From positions 1 to 37,205 of the forward strand of contig JAKFXX010000017.1 in the NCBI GenBank assembly GCA_021731145.1: 37,205 bases of DNA, in the 5' to 3' direction. Source of the DNA: Gammaproteobacteria bacterium. Lineage in GTDB: Bacteria; Pseudomonadota; Gammaproteobacteria; Ga0077554; Ga007554. Below the pieces are notes generated by a model that searched no databases, was not told the DNA's origin, and saw only the letters and a program-made list of their open reading frames with translations. How positions within the stretch are numbered: position 1 is the first letter of the stretch; each line of letters opens with the position of its first letter. This document shows, in pieces, positions 9,211 through 17,992 of the stretch. Made by a program: the position numbers and the translations under genes.

Positions 9211-9245
9211 GTAGGTTGGGTCAAGCGAAGCGGACCCAACATTGC
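9211..9245. repeat. GTAGG-TTGGGTC palindromic repeat, copy 2
   Basis: This 35-base unit has a perfect 8-bp stem, GTTGGGTC/GACCCAAC (9215-9222 and 9233-9240), around the loop AAGCGAAGCG. It is followed by ATTGC. It lies between the convergent HIT and kdsD genes. The stretch before it (9050-9210) has an imperfect inverted pair of CACGAAAAAACACG-like sequences and no gene. Confidence 0.8.
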
Positions 9246-9250
9246 ACTCA

Positions 9251-10255
9251 TCAAACCACGCCCGCGCGCAGCAGGTCGTGCATATTCAAGGCGCCAACCA
9301 GCGCGCCGTTCTCATCTACCACCAGCAGCGCGCTGATCTTGCAGGTTTCCATGATGGCGAGTGCCTCGGCAGCGAGTTTGTCGGCGCGCACGGTTTTGCC
9401 GTTACGGGTCATCACTTGGGCGATGCCGGTGCTGTGCACGTCTAACTCGTGATCCAGCGCGCGGCGCAGGTCGCCGTCGGTGAAGACGCCGATGGCGCGC
9501 CCTTGCTCGTCGACTATCGCCGTCATGCCCAGCCCCTTGCGCGACATCTCCACCAACGCCTCCTTGAGCAGCGCGTCCTCGCGCACTTTGGGGATGGCAT
9601 CGCCGGTGTGCATGATGTCATTTATCAGCAGCAGCAGACGCCGCCCCAGCCGCCCGCCGGGATGGGAGCGCGCAAAGTCCTCGGCGGTAAAGCCGCGCGC
9701 TTCGAGCAGTGCGACAGCCAGCGCATCGCCCATCACCAGCGTTGCCGTGGTGCTGGAGGTGGGCGCCAGACCGAGCGGGCATGCCTCCTGTTCGACGCTG
9801 ACATCGACATGCACCGTCGCGGCGCGCGCCAGCGTGGAGCGCGGGTTGCCGGTGAGTGCGATCAAGGGCACGCCCAGCCGCTTGATCAGTGGCAGGATGG
9901 TGAGGATCTCCTCGGTTTCACCGGAGTTGGACAGCGCCAGCACCACGTCCTTGGCGGTGATCATGCCCAGGTCGCCGTGGCTCGCCTCGCCGGGGTGCAC
10001 GAAAAATGCCGGGCTGCCGGTGGAGGCAAGCGTCGCCGCGATCTTGCCGCCGATATGGCCGGACTTGCCCATACCGAGCACCACGATGCGCCCCTCGCAG
10101 GCCAGCATGTATTGGCAGGCCTGGACGAAGTTGCCATCAATGCGCGAGACAAGCGCAGACACCGCCCGCGCTTCGGTTTCGATCACCGCCAGCCCGAGTC
10201 GTTGCAGTTTTTTCGCTTCAATTTGCGCATCCTGCGGCGCGGATTTTAAAGTCAT
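9251..10255 (-). CDS. kdsD: D-arabinose 5-phosphate isomerase
   Basis: The 334-residue enzyme interconverts ribulose 5-phosphate and arabinose 5-phosphate, the first step toward Kdo for lipopolysaccharide, in the cytoplasm. An N-terminal SIS sugar-isomerase domain (about residues 35-170; VLGMGKSGHIGGK and ALSNSGETEE are visible) is followed by two CBS domains (about 205-265 and 270-330). The length fits E. coli KdsD (328). I chose ATG 10255 (MTLKSAP) because AAGGAT lies upstream; the frame extends ten residues further. In many genomes kdsD sits with kdsC and lptC. Here it instead follows ubiA by 33 bases on the same strand. Confidence 0.94.
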   Translation of the reverse strand: MTLKSAPQDAQIEAKKLQRLGLAVIETEARAVSALVSRIDGNFVQACQYMLACEGRIVVLGMGKSGHIGGKIAATLASTGSPAFFVHPGEASHGDLGMITAKDVVLALSNSGETEEILTILPLIKRLGVPLIALTGNPRSTLARAATVHVDVSVEQEACPLGLAPTSSTTATLVMGDALAVALLEARGFTAEDFARSHPGGRLGRRLLLLINDIMHTGDAIPKVREDALLKEALVEMSRKGLGMTAIVDEQGRAIGVFTDGDLRRALDHELDVHSTGIAQVMTRNGKTVRADKLAAEALAIMETCKISALLVVDENGALVGALNMHDLLRAGVV

Positions 10256-10288
10256 TTCAAGAATATCCTTGCGTATCAATGACAATTT

Positions 10289-11155
10289 TTAAAAAAGATA
10301 ATCCAGCACTATGCCACAAAATATCGCCGCGCCGAACCAGTTGTTGTTGAGAAACGCCTTGAAGCAACCCGTCGCCTCGCGGTTTCTCATCAGGTGTTGC
10401 TGGTAAATGCCCAGCCCGGCAGCAACGGTGAGGCCAATATAATACGCCAGCCCCATTTCCACTTGCCTGCCGATCAGCAACATCGCCAGCATAAACAAAA
10501 TCTGGATGGCGCCGATGATCAGCCGGTCGGCGTCGCCAAACAGGATCGCGGTGGATTTAACGCCGATCTTCAGGTCATCGGGACGGTCCACCATGGCATA
10601 CATGGTGTCGTAGGCGGTGGCCCACAGCACGGTAGCGGTGAACAGCAGCCAGGCGACTTTGGGCATCTCGCCCGTCTGCGCCGCGAACACCATCGGCACC
10701 GCCCAGCCGAATGCCATGCCCAGCACCACCTGCGGCAGATGGGTGTAGCGCTTCATGAACGGATAAACCGCCGCAAGCAGCACGCCAATCAATGACAGTA
10801 AGATGGTCAGCCGGTTCATCAGCAACACCAGCGCGAAGGCCGTCAGGCATAGCGCAACGAACAGGGTAAGCGCCTCCCGGGGCGAGACGCGCCCGGCGGC
10901 GATGGGTCGGTCACTTGTGCGGGCCACGTGCGGGTCGATGTCCCGGTCCGCGTAATCGTTGATCACGCACCCCGCCGAACGCATCAGCACCACGCCCAGC
11001 ACGAACACGGCGAACACCAGCAGGTTGGGATGGCCCGCACCCGCGATCCACAATGCCCACAGCGTAGGCCACAGCAACAAAAGGATGCCGATGGGCCGGT
11101 TGAGCCGGGTCAGGAGCACATATTGATGCAGGCGCGCTTTGATGTCAGGGTTCAT
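10289..11155 (-). CDS. ubiA: 4-hydroxybenzoate polyprenyltransferase
   Basis: This 288-residue integral membrane enzyme attaches the polyprenyl chain to 4-hydroxybenzoate in ubiquinone synthesis. The two aspartate-rich prenyl diphosphate and Mg-binding motifs are visible: NDYADRDID at residues 66-74 and [13 protein letters not shown] in the second half. About eight or nine hydrophobic segments surround them. ATG 11155 overlaps the last 11 bases of ubiC, which indicates translational coupling. The TTG at 11161 is less likely. It acts on the product of its upstream neighbour UbiC. Confidence 0.96.
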   Translation of the reverse strand: MNPDIKARLHQYVLLTRLNRPIGILLLLWPTLWALWIAGAGHPNLLVFAVFVLGVVLMRSAGCVINDYADRDIDPHVARTSDRPIAAGRVSPREALTLFVALCLTAFALVLLMNRLTILLSLIGVLLAAVYPFMKRYTHLPQVVLGMAFGWAVPMVFAAQTGEMPKVAWLLFTATVLWATAYDTMYAMVDRPDDLKIGVKSTAILFGDADRLIIGAIQILFMLAMLLIGRQVEMGLAYYIGLTVAAGLGIYQQHLMRNREATGCFKAFLNNNWFGAAIFCGIVLDYLF

Positions 11156-11699
11156 TTTCAAGAAGATCCGGCAAAAATATCTCGCTCACCAGCAGCGGTT
11201 TGTCTCGCAGATAAAACACCGAGCGCCTGCCCCAAATCTCATCCGGCTTATGTTCCAGCGCCTGTGTGGCCATCCTGAACACCGGGCTCCCTGCGGCAAG
11301 ACACGCCACTTCCACCTCGCTGCGGCGCATGGATTTATCGGCGAACAGCATCTCTCCCAGCGGCTTGCTTCCCAGATGCGCCAGCCGCCGCTGCGGCCCG
11401 CTCAAGGTACGCAATGGAATCACTGTGCGTGCAAACACCCAAGGCCGCCCGTCGCACAATAAATACACCATGCGCACCACGGCGGCCTCATGCCCACGCA
11501 TCCTCAGTGCCACGCGCTCATCACGCAGCGGGCGGGCTTGCGCCTCGCTCACCACCCGCACCTGAAAGCGCCCATGACACGCCTGCCGCAAACGCTGTGT
11601 CAGCGAGCTTGTATCGAACAGCCAGGACGACAAATTTGGCGGCACAATACCGCGCGGCAGATGGCGTCGTGGGCGCCATGCCACAGCGAGTTCTCGCAT
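11145..11699 (-). CDS. ubiC: Chorismate pyruvate-lyase
   Basis: The 184-residue enzyme converts chorismate to 4-hydroxybenzoate and pyruvate, the committed step of ubiquinone synthesis. Family motifs present are [27 protein letters not shown] and the C-terminal [22 protein letters not shown], which includes the glutamate used in catalysis. It is longer than E. coli UbiC (165) because of an insertion between the PLGEMLF region and WGRRS. The start is uncertain: ATG 11699 has a weak ribosome binding site, and GTG 11720 would add seven residues. Its 3' end overlaps ubiA. A repeat element (11797-11831) separates it from recG. Confidence 0.92.
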   Translation of the reverse strand: MRELAVAWRPRRHLPRGIVPPNLSSWLFDTSSLTQRLRQACHGRFQVRVVSEAQARPLRDERVALRMRGHEAAVVRMVYLLCDGRPWVFARTVIPLRTLSGPQRRLAHLGSKPLGEMLFADKSMRRSEVEVACLAAGSPVFRMATQALEHKPDEIWGRRSVFYLRDKPLLVSEIFLPDLLENEP

Positions 11700-11796
11700 C
11701 TTTAAATTTATTGCCGCCACTTAGTAATTTTCCGCAAGCGTTTTTTTGTTAGGCCATGCTTGATCGCGACATACGAAAGTCATAGAGATCTCAAAT

Positions 11797-11831
11797 GTAG
11801 GTTGGATCAAGCGAAGCGGATCCAACATTGC
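11797..11831. repeat. GTAGG-TTGGATC palindromic repeat, copy 3
   Basis: This is the same 35-base unit as at 9211, with the same loop AAGCGAAGCG. The stem is GTTGGATC/GATCCAAC (11801-11808 and 11819-11826). The G-to-A change in one arm is matched by C-to-T in the other, so the pairing is kept. It lies between recG and ubiC, ending seven bases past the recG stop. Confidence 0.8.
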
Positions 11832-11838
11832 TCCGGAA

Positions 11839-13959
11839 TCAAACCTCCCCATACTGCGCCGCTTCTCCCAGCCAGCGGTTGATCAACGGCGGCACGCGCT
11901 CGGGATAGTGCTGCAATAACAGCTCCGCGGCCTGCTCGATTTTTGGGATCAGCGCCTGGTCGCGCACCAGATCGGCGATGTGCAATTGCAGCATGCCGCT
12001 CTGGCGTGTGCCCAGCACCTCGCCCGGCCCGCGCAGCGCCAGGTCGCGGCGCGCGATTTCAAAACCGTCGTTCGTTTCGCGCAATGCCGCAAGGCGCGCG
12101 CGGCCGTCCCGTGAAAGTGGCCCATGATACATCAAAATGCAGCTGCTTTTCTGCGCGCCGCGCCCCACCCGACCGCGCAACTGATGGAGCTGCGCAAGTC
12201 CCAGGCGCTCGGCGTTCTCGATGATCATCAGGCTGGCGTTGGGCACATCCACGCCCACCTCGATCACCGTGGTCGCCACCAAAAGATCCAGCTCGCCCGC
12301 CTTGAATGCGGCCATTACCTGTGCCTTTTCGCTGGTCTTCAGACGCCCATGCACCAGCCCGATACGCAGCTCCGGCAAGGCCTCGGTCAGTTGCACTGCG
12401 GTATCGGCGGCGGCCTGACACTGCAATGTCTCCGACTCTTCGATCAGTGTGCATACCCAATAGGCCTGCCGCCCGGTGCGGCAGGCGCCGCGCACGCGCT
12501 CCACCACCTCGGCGCGCCGCGTGTCCGGCACCACCACCGTTTCCACCGGCGTGCGGCCCGGCGGCAGCTCGTCGATTATCGAACTGTCGAGATCGGCATA
12601 GGCGGTCATCGCCAGCGTGCGTGGGATCGGGGTTGCGGTCATGATCAACTGATGGGGGTGACGGCCTTGCTGATTGCCTTTCTCGCGCAAGGCGAGGCGT
12701 TGGTGGACGCCGAAGCGGTGTTGCTCATCCACCACGATCAGCCCCAGGCTGGCGAACTCGACGCCCTCCTGAAACAGCGCATGGGTGCCCACCGCCACAG
12801 CAGCCTGTCCCGACGCGAGCCGCTCCAGCATCGTGCGGCGCGCCTTGCCCGGCTGCTTGCCCGACAGCCATGCGATCTCCAGCTCCAGCGGTGCCAGCCA
12901 GCGCGTGAAATTTTGCAGATGCTGCTCGGCCAGCAGCTCGGTCGGCGCCATCACCGCCGCCTGGAATCCCGCCTCCACCGCGTGCAGCACAGCAAGTGCC
13001 GCGACAATGGTTTTGCCCGACCCGACATCGCCCTGCACCAGCCGCTGCATCGGGCTGGCGCGGCGCAGATCCCGCACGATTTCGCCGATCACGCGCTGCT
13101 GTGCGCCGGTCAGCGCAAACGGCAGGCTATCCAGCAGCGATTTCATCAACCGGCCCGGCGCATTCAGTTGCGGCGCGCGGCTTGCCTGTATTGTATTGCG
13201 CAGCAGACGCAGACTGAGGTGATGGGCGAGCAGCTCCTCAAAGGCCAGGCGCTGCTGCGCCGGATGGCTACCCTCCTGCAACATAGCCAGCGGCGCATCC
13301 GGCGGCGGGCGGTGGACATACGCCAGCGCATCCAGCAGCGGCGGCAGTTTGAGACGCGCAAGAATTTCGGCGGGCAACAACTCTTGCAGCCCCGGCTCGC
13401 CCGCAGCGAGATCCAGCGCAGCGCTGCTTAGCGCACGCAAGGTATACTGCTGCACGCCCTCGGTGGCCGGATAAACCGGCGTCAGGCACTCATCCACCGC
13501 CGTTGTCGCATACCCTTGTGCATCGGGCACCGCGTCAGCAATGACACGGTATTCGGGATGCACCATCTCCAGCATTGCCGGTCCGGCGCGCACCTCGCCG
13601 AAACAGCGCACCATTACACCGCGCGCCAGCCCCGCATGCTGTTGCGCCGAGAAATGGAAAAACCGCAGCAGAATACCGCCGCTGCCGTCAGCTATGCGCA
13701 CCAGCAACATGCGGCGCTTACCGAGCTTGATTTCGCTTAACTGCACCTCGCCCACAATCACCGCCTCATCACTCACCCTCAAGGTTCCGATGGGTACCAC
13801 GCGAGTACGATCCTGATAACGCAGAGGAAGGTGAAACAGCACATCCTGCACCGTGCGAAGACCGAGCCGCGCCAAACGCTCCGCCATGCGCGGACCGGCG
13901 CCTTTAAGTGCGGTGACGGGCAGGGACTCCAGGGGGGGCTGTGAAGGCGTCTTGTTCAA
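11839..13959 (-). CDS. recG: ATP-dependent DNA helicase RecG
   Basis: The 706-residue helicase remodels stalled replication forks and branch-migrates Holliday junctions. An N-terminal wedge domain with OB fold (about 1-270) is followed by the helicase core. That core has Walker A GDVGSGKT (about residue 310), the DEQHR box, TATPIPRTL and QLRGRVGRG. The length is close to E. coli RecG (693). The start looks like TTG 13959, since no in-frame ATG precedes the conserved LPVTALKGAGP segment; this and a poor ribosome binding site suggest modest translation. An integron integrase gene ends 22 bases upstream on the same strand, so recG may be read from its transcript. Confidence 0.95.
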   Translation of the reverse strand: MNKTPSQPPLESLPVTALKGAGPRMAERLARLGLRTVQDVLFHLPLRYQDRTRVVPIGTLRVSDEAVIVGEVQLSEIKLGKRRMLLVRIADGSGGILLRFFHFSAQQHAGLARGVMVRCFGEVRAGPAMLEMVHPEYRVIADAVPDAQGYATTAVDECLTPVYPATEGVQQYTLRALSSAALDLAAGEPGLQELLPAEILARLKLPPLLDALAYVHRPPPDAPLAMLQEGSHPAQQRLAFEELLAHHLSLRLLRNTIQASRAPQLNAPGRLMKSLLDSLPFALTGAQQRVIGEIVRDLRRASPMQRLVQGDVGSGKTIVAALAVLHAVEAGFQAAVMAPTELLAEQHLQNFTRWLAPLELEIAWLSGKQPGKARRTMLERLASGQAAVAVGTHALFQEGVEFASLGLIVVDEQHRFGVHQRLALREKGNQQGRHPHQLIMTATPIPRTLAMTAYADLDSSIIDELPPGRTPVETVVVPDTRRAEVVERVRGACRTGRQAYWVCTLIEESETLQCQAAADTAVQLTEALPELRIGLVHGRLKTSEKAQVMAAFKAGELDLLVATTVIEVGVDVPNASLMIIENAERLGLAQLHQLRGRVGRGAQKSSCILMYHGPLSRDGRARLAALRETNDGFEIARRDLALRGPGEVLGTRQSGMLQLHIADLVRDQALIPKIEQAAELLLQHYPERVPPLINRWLGEAAQYGEV

Positions 13960-13981
13960 TGGCGTATAGAGTAGGCGGGTA

Positions 13982-14956
13982 TTACAACAAATCCAGCGGA
14001 CTGTTTACACCCTTGCCACCCTTGTTCAGCACGTGCGTATAAATCATCGTAGTGCTCACGTCATTGTGGCCGAGCAGCTCCTGAACAGTGCGGATATCAT
14101 AGCCAGATTGTAGCAAATGGGTGGCGAAGGAATGGCGCAGGGTGTGCGGTGTAGCGGGCTTGACGATCCCGGCAGCATGTACCGCGCGCTTCACCGCCCT
14201 CTGCAAGCCCTTCTCGTCCGTATGATGGCGCCGCGTAGCATTCGAGCGCGGGTCAAGGGAAAGTCGGCTTGAAGGAAAGACATATTGCCAGCCCCACATC
14301 TTCCCGCCATTGGGGTATTTGCGATTAAGCGCGTTAGGCAGATAAACCTCGCCGTAGCCCGCCGCCAGATCCTCATCGTGCAGCCTCTTGACCCGCTCGA
14401 TATGCGCGCGCAACGGTTCGATCAGCTTAGCGGGGAGCATCGTCATACGATCCTTTTGTCCCTTGCCATCACGAACAATCAACTCGCCGCGCTCAAACTC
14501 AATATCTTTTACCCGCAACCGCACACATTCCAGCAACCGCAACCCCGCCCCGTACAAAAGGCTCGCCATCAACCACTGCGACCCTTCCAGCCGGTCCAGA
14601 AGTGATCTCACCTCGGCATGAGTCAACACCACTGGCAAGCGCTGCGGCACCCTGGCCTTCGTCACGTTATCCAGCCAAGGCAGGTCAATCTCCAATACCT
14701 CACGGTACAAAAACAGCAGCGCACTTTTCGCCTGATTCTGCGTCGAAGCCGCAACATTGCCTTCCACCGCCAAGTGCGACAAAAAAGCCTCCACCTCCTG
14801 CGCCCCCATCGTCGCCGGATGTTTTTTTTGATGAAATAAAATGTAACGCTTAACCCAGTCGAGATATGCACGCTCGGTACGGATGCTGTAGTGTTTTACC
14901 CGGAGTTTCGCCTGGATTTGCTCTAATAATTTGGGTGGATTTTGAGTGTGTGGCAT
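13982..14956 (-). CDS. intI: Integron integrase (IntI-type tyrosine recombinase)
   Basis: This complete 324-residue tyrosine recombinase catalyses cassette recombination between attI and attC sites. Catalytic residues are all present: R140 (GAGLR), K168 (GKGQKDR), H271 and R274 (HTLRHSFAT), H297 (LLGHND) and Y306 (MIYTHV). The IntI-specific extra segment, [20 protein letters not shown] and [11 protein letters not shown] (about 211-245), separates it from XerC/D and phage integrases. ATG 14956 fits the family N-terminus. ATG 14989 would add 11 residues and has GGGA four bases upstream. It is read away from the region where attI and cassettes should lie (15000 onward), and no cassette is recognisable there. 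It shows no frameshift or stop, so it may still be active. Confidence 0.95.
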   Translation of the reverse strand: MPHTQNPPKLLEQIQAKLRVKHYSIRTERAYLDWVKRYILFHQKKHPATMGAQEVEAFLSHLAVEGNVAASTQNQAKSALLFLYREVLEIDLPWLDNVTKARVPQRLPVVLTHAEVRSLLDRLEGSQWLMASLLYGAGLRLLECVRLRVKDIEFERGELIVRDGKGQKDRMTMLPAKLIEPLRAHIERVKRLHDEDLAAGYGEVYLPNALNRKYPNGGKMWGWQYVFPSSRLSLDPRSNATRRHHTDEKGLQRAVKRAVHAAGIVKPATPHTLRHSFATHLLQSGYDIRTVQELLGHNDVSTTMIYTHVLNKGGKGVNSPLDLL

Positions 14957-14989
14957 AGAAAAAACCGAAGGCGCGCTAAAAAATAGCAT

Positions 14990-15315
14990 TGGTCCCAATA
15001 AAATAATATTGTCATTGATTTTAAATAAAAAGTGTAGTTAAATCCAGTTTTAGACGACAGTCCGGCATAATTTTAAGTATTTTATTTGTTTTGTTGGCGC
15101 GTATGACGACAGTCGAGCGAGTTGCGAAATTGTCGTCGATTTGGGCTTGATGCGTTTTTACTTCCGTGAAGAAGCGAGACGCAAGGCGATGAGGATGGTA
15201 ATCCACGGTTGCGATGGTGGTCTCGGCGATTTGATGGCCGTTTTGCCGGAATTCGGACAAGCCTGGAGTGCCGCCAGAGGCCGACAGAGCGGTCATTCAG
15301 GAAAAACCGTGCGTG
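14990..15315. other. Integrase upstream region, possible attI, no gene
   Basis: These 326 bases are AT-rich at the left end and hold no convincing gene; a 91-codon minus-strand open frame (15296-15021) matches nothing I know. GTTAAAT at 15037-15043 fits the GTTRRRY core of an attI site in the expected place and orientation. GACGACAGTC occurs twice (15053-15062 and 15105-15114), and the second copy can pair with TGTCGTC at 15131-15137. The right part may be the non-coding end of the decayed IS. Confidence 0.4.
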
Positions 15316-16357
15316 CTACGTAATCAACCGCAGCAACTGATCAGCGGAGAGCACCAGAACGCCAAGCATCAGGTGCGCGACCACCTTGGCGTGGCCGCGC
15401 ACGCGCACGAAGTTCGCCCCGAATTCATCTTTCACAGACGCGCGTTGACGCGCTCGGCCTCATGCGGGGCACAACGCGCTTCACCCCGCCGCGTGGGTCA
15501 TTGTCACCTTGTATGCTTTACGGTGATGTGATCGATCAGCGGTACGTGACCGAGGTCGCGGCTGTGCTGACGGATCAGGGGACTGCAATAGGCGGTGTCC
15601 ATCAGATCGTAGAGACTGGTGACGCGCTGAGCACTGAGCGTGGCGGGCGGCAGGGCGACCTGAGAGTCATGGGTACTGGCGGAGATGAGCGCCGCGCTGA
15701 TGGGGATCTGGCCATCGACCACATCCAGATGCAGCTTGTATCCGATCCACGTTGCTTTGAAGCCTTGGCTGTTGGTCTTGCTGCCCGCACCGCACGCCTG
15801 AGGCAACCCGGCGAGCATGGCGGGCAGGGACAATCCCGGCCGCCTGCCGTTCAATGCGGGTCGGCTCCGCATCTGGGCGTACGTCACCTTTGCATGGACG
15901 GCCACGTTTGCGCTGCGCTGCGGGAGTCGCGGCTTTGGCACGCTTCAGCGGTTTCTCGCGGGCTTCGATGACGGTGGAGTCCCGGGCGATATGGCTGATC
16001 AACTGATCGGACAACTGAGCTTTGATCAGCGCTTCATGGGCTTGTTGCATCAGCCCTTGCGCAGAAAACTCCTTGAAGGCCCGTGAGAACAGGTGCTCAC
16101 CGGGCATCTTTTTCTTGCGCAGATCGAATCTGCACAACTGTCGCAGCGTTGTATCCAACGCCAAGCGGTCCACCAAGGCTACCGTCGTCGGCACCAGCGC
16201 ACGTGCCAGTGCGGCGCGTTCGTGCGGCGGACGTCCGATGAGCCCTCGCCACGACGGCACGAAGCGCTCGATTTCGATCGTCTCCCAGATGCGCAGCAAC
16301 TGCTGCAGCTTTGGAGTAAAAAGAGCGAATGAAATTGCGAAAGACGTTGGCGTAGAT
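15316..16357 (-). pseudogene. Decayed DDE transposase (IS remnant)
   Basis: Pieces of one transposase can be read on the minus strand in several frames. The N-terminal part reads TPKLQQLLRIWETIEIERFV to about 15790. Another frame continues with WIGYKLHLDVVDGQIPISAA, SLYDLMDTAYCSP and LGHVPLIDH to a stop at 15504. The C-terminus (EFGANFVRVRGHAKVVAHLM, ending at 15316) is in yet another frame, reached after an apparent two-base insertion near RVNARL. These motifs are typical of IS4/IS5-like DDE transposases. No start codon remains, and a stretch before RVNARL appears deleted. No matching terminal inverted repeats or target duplication were found, so the ends are approximate. It is inactive. Confidence 0.85.
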
Positions 16358-16537
16358 TAACATTCATGGGCGGGTGTGATGCTTGATTTAGACAACTTGC
16401 ACTATGCCTTCAATGGTAGCACCGCACTTCTTTTTTTGCCCCTTCGCGGCAAGAAATTTCCGACAGATGGGGAATTACGCAACTACCTCTATAGTCGGAC
16501 ATTTAACCTGAAAAACTTTATGGTATTCTGGTCAACC

Positions 16538-17329
16538 ATGTTCAATCATCTACGAGAAGATATCCGCTGCGTTTTCGACCGCGACCCGGCGGCGCGCACC
16601 ACATTCGAGGTGCTGACCACTTATGCGGGCGTGCATGCGGTGTTGTTTCACCGTCTCAATCATGCCCTGTGGGGCGCCAATCTCAAGTGGCTGGCGCGTT
16701 TTCTTTCGATGCTCGCGCGCTGGTTGACAGGGGTCGAGATCCATCCTGGCGCCAAGATCGGTCGGCGCTTCTTCATTGATCACGGCATGGGTGTGGTGAT
16801 CGGCGAGACGGCAGAGATTGGCGATGATTGCACGCTGTATCACGGCGTGACCCTGGGCGGCACAAGCTGGAAGGCGGGCAAGCGCCATCCCACGCTGGGC
16901 AACGATGTGGTGGTCGGGGCGGGCGCCAAGGTGCTGGGGCCAATCACTATTGGCGACGGCGGGCGTGTTGGTTCCAACGCCGTGGTGGTAAGGGATGTTC
17001 CGCCCGGTGCGACGGTGGTTGGCATCCCGGGGCGGATCGTGCGCGCCAAGGATAAAGTGGAGTCAGACCAGCGGCGGCGTGCCTTCGCGGAAAAGATCGG
17101 TTTCGATGCCTATGGCACGACGCAGGACATGCCCGACCCTGTGGTGAACGCGGTCAATGCCATGCTCGACCATATCCATGCCCTGGACAGCAGGGTGGAG
17201 CAGATGACCCAGGAGATCAGGAAGTTAGGCGGCAATGTGGAGGGCGCTGCGCTGCCCGGTCTTGAGCAGTGTGAGATCAACGAACCGACAAGTGGCGAGC
17301 GTGGCCAGGAGCCATTGATCCACCCGTAA
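16538..17329 (+). CDS. cysE: Serine O-acetyltransferase
   Basis: The 263-residue cytoplasmic enzyme acetylates serine to O-acetylserine, the sulfide acceptor in cysteine synthesis. An N-terminal helical part is followed by the left-handed beta-helix of hexapeptide repeats. The repeats carry the active-site region [18 protein letters not shown] and the HGVTLGG and KRHPTLG motifs (about residues 80-130). ATG 16538 matches the family start (MFNHLREDI); the frame is open to 16376 but that part has no family similarity, and the ribosome binding site is weak. The C-terminal ~70 residues extend past the catalytic core, as in Pseudomonas-type CysE. Cysteine made through this enzyme is the substrate of the desulfurase encoded two genes downstream. 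Confidence 0.94.
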   Translation: MFNHLREDIRCVFDRDPAARTTFEVLTTYAGVHAVLFHRLNHALWGANLKWLARFLSMLARWLTGVEIHPGAKIGRRFFIDHGMGVVIGETAEIGDDCTLYHGVTLGGTSWKAGKRHPTLGNDVVVGAGAKVLGPITIGDGGRVGSNAVVVRDVPPGATVVGIPGRIVRAKDKVESDQRRRAFAEKIGFDAYGTTQDMPDPVVNAVNAMLDHIHALDSRVEQMTQEIRKLGGNVEGAALPGLEQCEINEPTSGERGQEPLIHP

Positions 17330-17344
17330 CCACCGTAAAGGCGG

Positions 17345-17368
17345 CAATGAGGGCGCAATGCCTCATTG
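17345..17368 (+). terminator. Hairpin after cysE, weak terminator
   Basis: CAATGAGG and CCTCATTG form a perfect 8-bp stem with an eight-base loop, 16 bases after the cysE stop. It is followed by TCATCTT rather than a full T run. It may terminate cysE transcription partially before the iscR promoter. A separate 12-bp palindrome, CGGTGATCACCG, follows at 17378-17389. Confidence 0.45.
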
Positions 17369-17394
17369 TCATCTTCACGGTGATCACCGGGAGA

Positions 17395-17425
17395 TAGTTG
17401 ACTATTTTTATCAACTAAGTATAAT
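17395..17425 (+). promoter_or_regulatory. iscR promoter with overlapping IscR operator
   Basis: TTGACT (17398-17403) and TATAAT (17420-17425) are separated by 16 bases. A perfect dyad TAGTTGA-N9-TCAACTA (17395-17401, 17411-17417) overlaps the -35 box and spacer. The known IscR type 1 site begins with ATAGTTGACT and covers the same part of the isc promoter in other gammaproteobacteria. Autorepression by cluster-loaded IscR is therefore expected. The transcript would start about 47 bases before the iscR ATG. Confidence 0.85.
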
Positions 17426-17478
17426 GATTTTTGTGGTTATTTCCCCCTCCAAAGACTAAGGCTACCAGGAAGACACAG

Positions 17479-17952
17479 ATGAGATTAACAACGAAAGGTC
17501 GTTATGCAGTCACCGCCATGCTCGACCTGGCGGTTCATGCCGTGAATGCTCCGGTGCCATTGGCCGATATTTCGCAACGTCAGGGTATATCGCTGTCCTA
17601 TCTTGAGCAGCTTTTTGCCCGCCTGCGCAAGGAGGGTTTAGTGGACAGCGCCCGGGGTCCAGGCGGCGGTTACAAGCTAAGCCGTTCTGCGGCTGAAATT
17701 AGCGTGGTGCAGGTGATCAGCGCGATTGATGAGACGGTCGAAGCGACCCGTTGCGGTGGCTTGGCCAACTGTCAGGACGGCGAGCCTTGCCTGACGCACG
17801 AGCTGTGGACCGATCTGAGCCGCCAGATCTATGACTTTCTTAGCGGTATCAATCTCGCTCAACTGGTGGAGCGCCGCGAAGTTAAAGAGGTCGTGGTGCG
17901 CCAGGATTTACTGCAACGCGGGCGCATTGTGGGTGGCGCGCTAGCAAGCTGA
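17479..17952 (+). CDS. iscR: Fe-S cluster-sensing regulator IscR (Rrf2 family)
   Basis: The 157-residue DNA-binding protein senses Fe-S status and controls cluster-assembly genes. A winged helix-turn-helix (about residues 1-70) begins with the family's [11 protein letters not shown]. The [2Fe-2S] ligands C92, C98, C104 and H107 are all present at the E. coli positions. AGGAAG six bases before ATG 17479 decides the start; the frame is open 16 codons further upstream, but that part lies in the leader. It is preceded by its own promoter and operator and is followed by iscS after 40 bases. Confidence 0.96.
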   Translation: MRLTTKGRYAVTAMLDLAVHAVNAPVPLADISQRQGISLSYLEQLFARLRKEGLVDSARGPGGGYKLSRSAAEISVVQVISAIDETVEATRCGGLANCQDGEPCLTHELWTDLSRQIYDFLSGINLAQLVERREVKEVVVRQDLLQRGRIVGGALAS

Positions 17953-17992
17953 TCTTGTTGGCTTTGATGGCGCGCGCTGGCGGGGTGGGTTA

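Noticed and set aside
9449-10292. Two long plus-strand open frames of 266 and 270 codons
   Set aside because: Both are shadows of kdsD in other frames.
12124-13431. 435-codon open frame on the plus strand
   Set aside because: It is antisense to recG, has low-complexity glutamine/arginine/leucine content and no recognisable domain.
15021-15296. 91-codon minus-strand open frame between intI and the IS remnant
   Set aside because: No family similarity, no ribosome binding site, and it probably lies in the non-coding end of the IS; also opposite to cassette direction.
16492-16502. ATAGTCGGACA before cysE, like half of an IscR site
   Set aside because: The partner half is missing and no promoter fits around it; too weak to call.
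16376-16537. 54-codon upstream extension of cysE
   Set aside because: The open frame is continuous but unlike any CysE N-terminus; the family start is at 16538.
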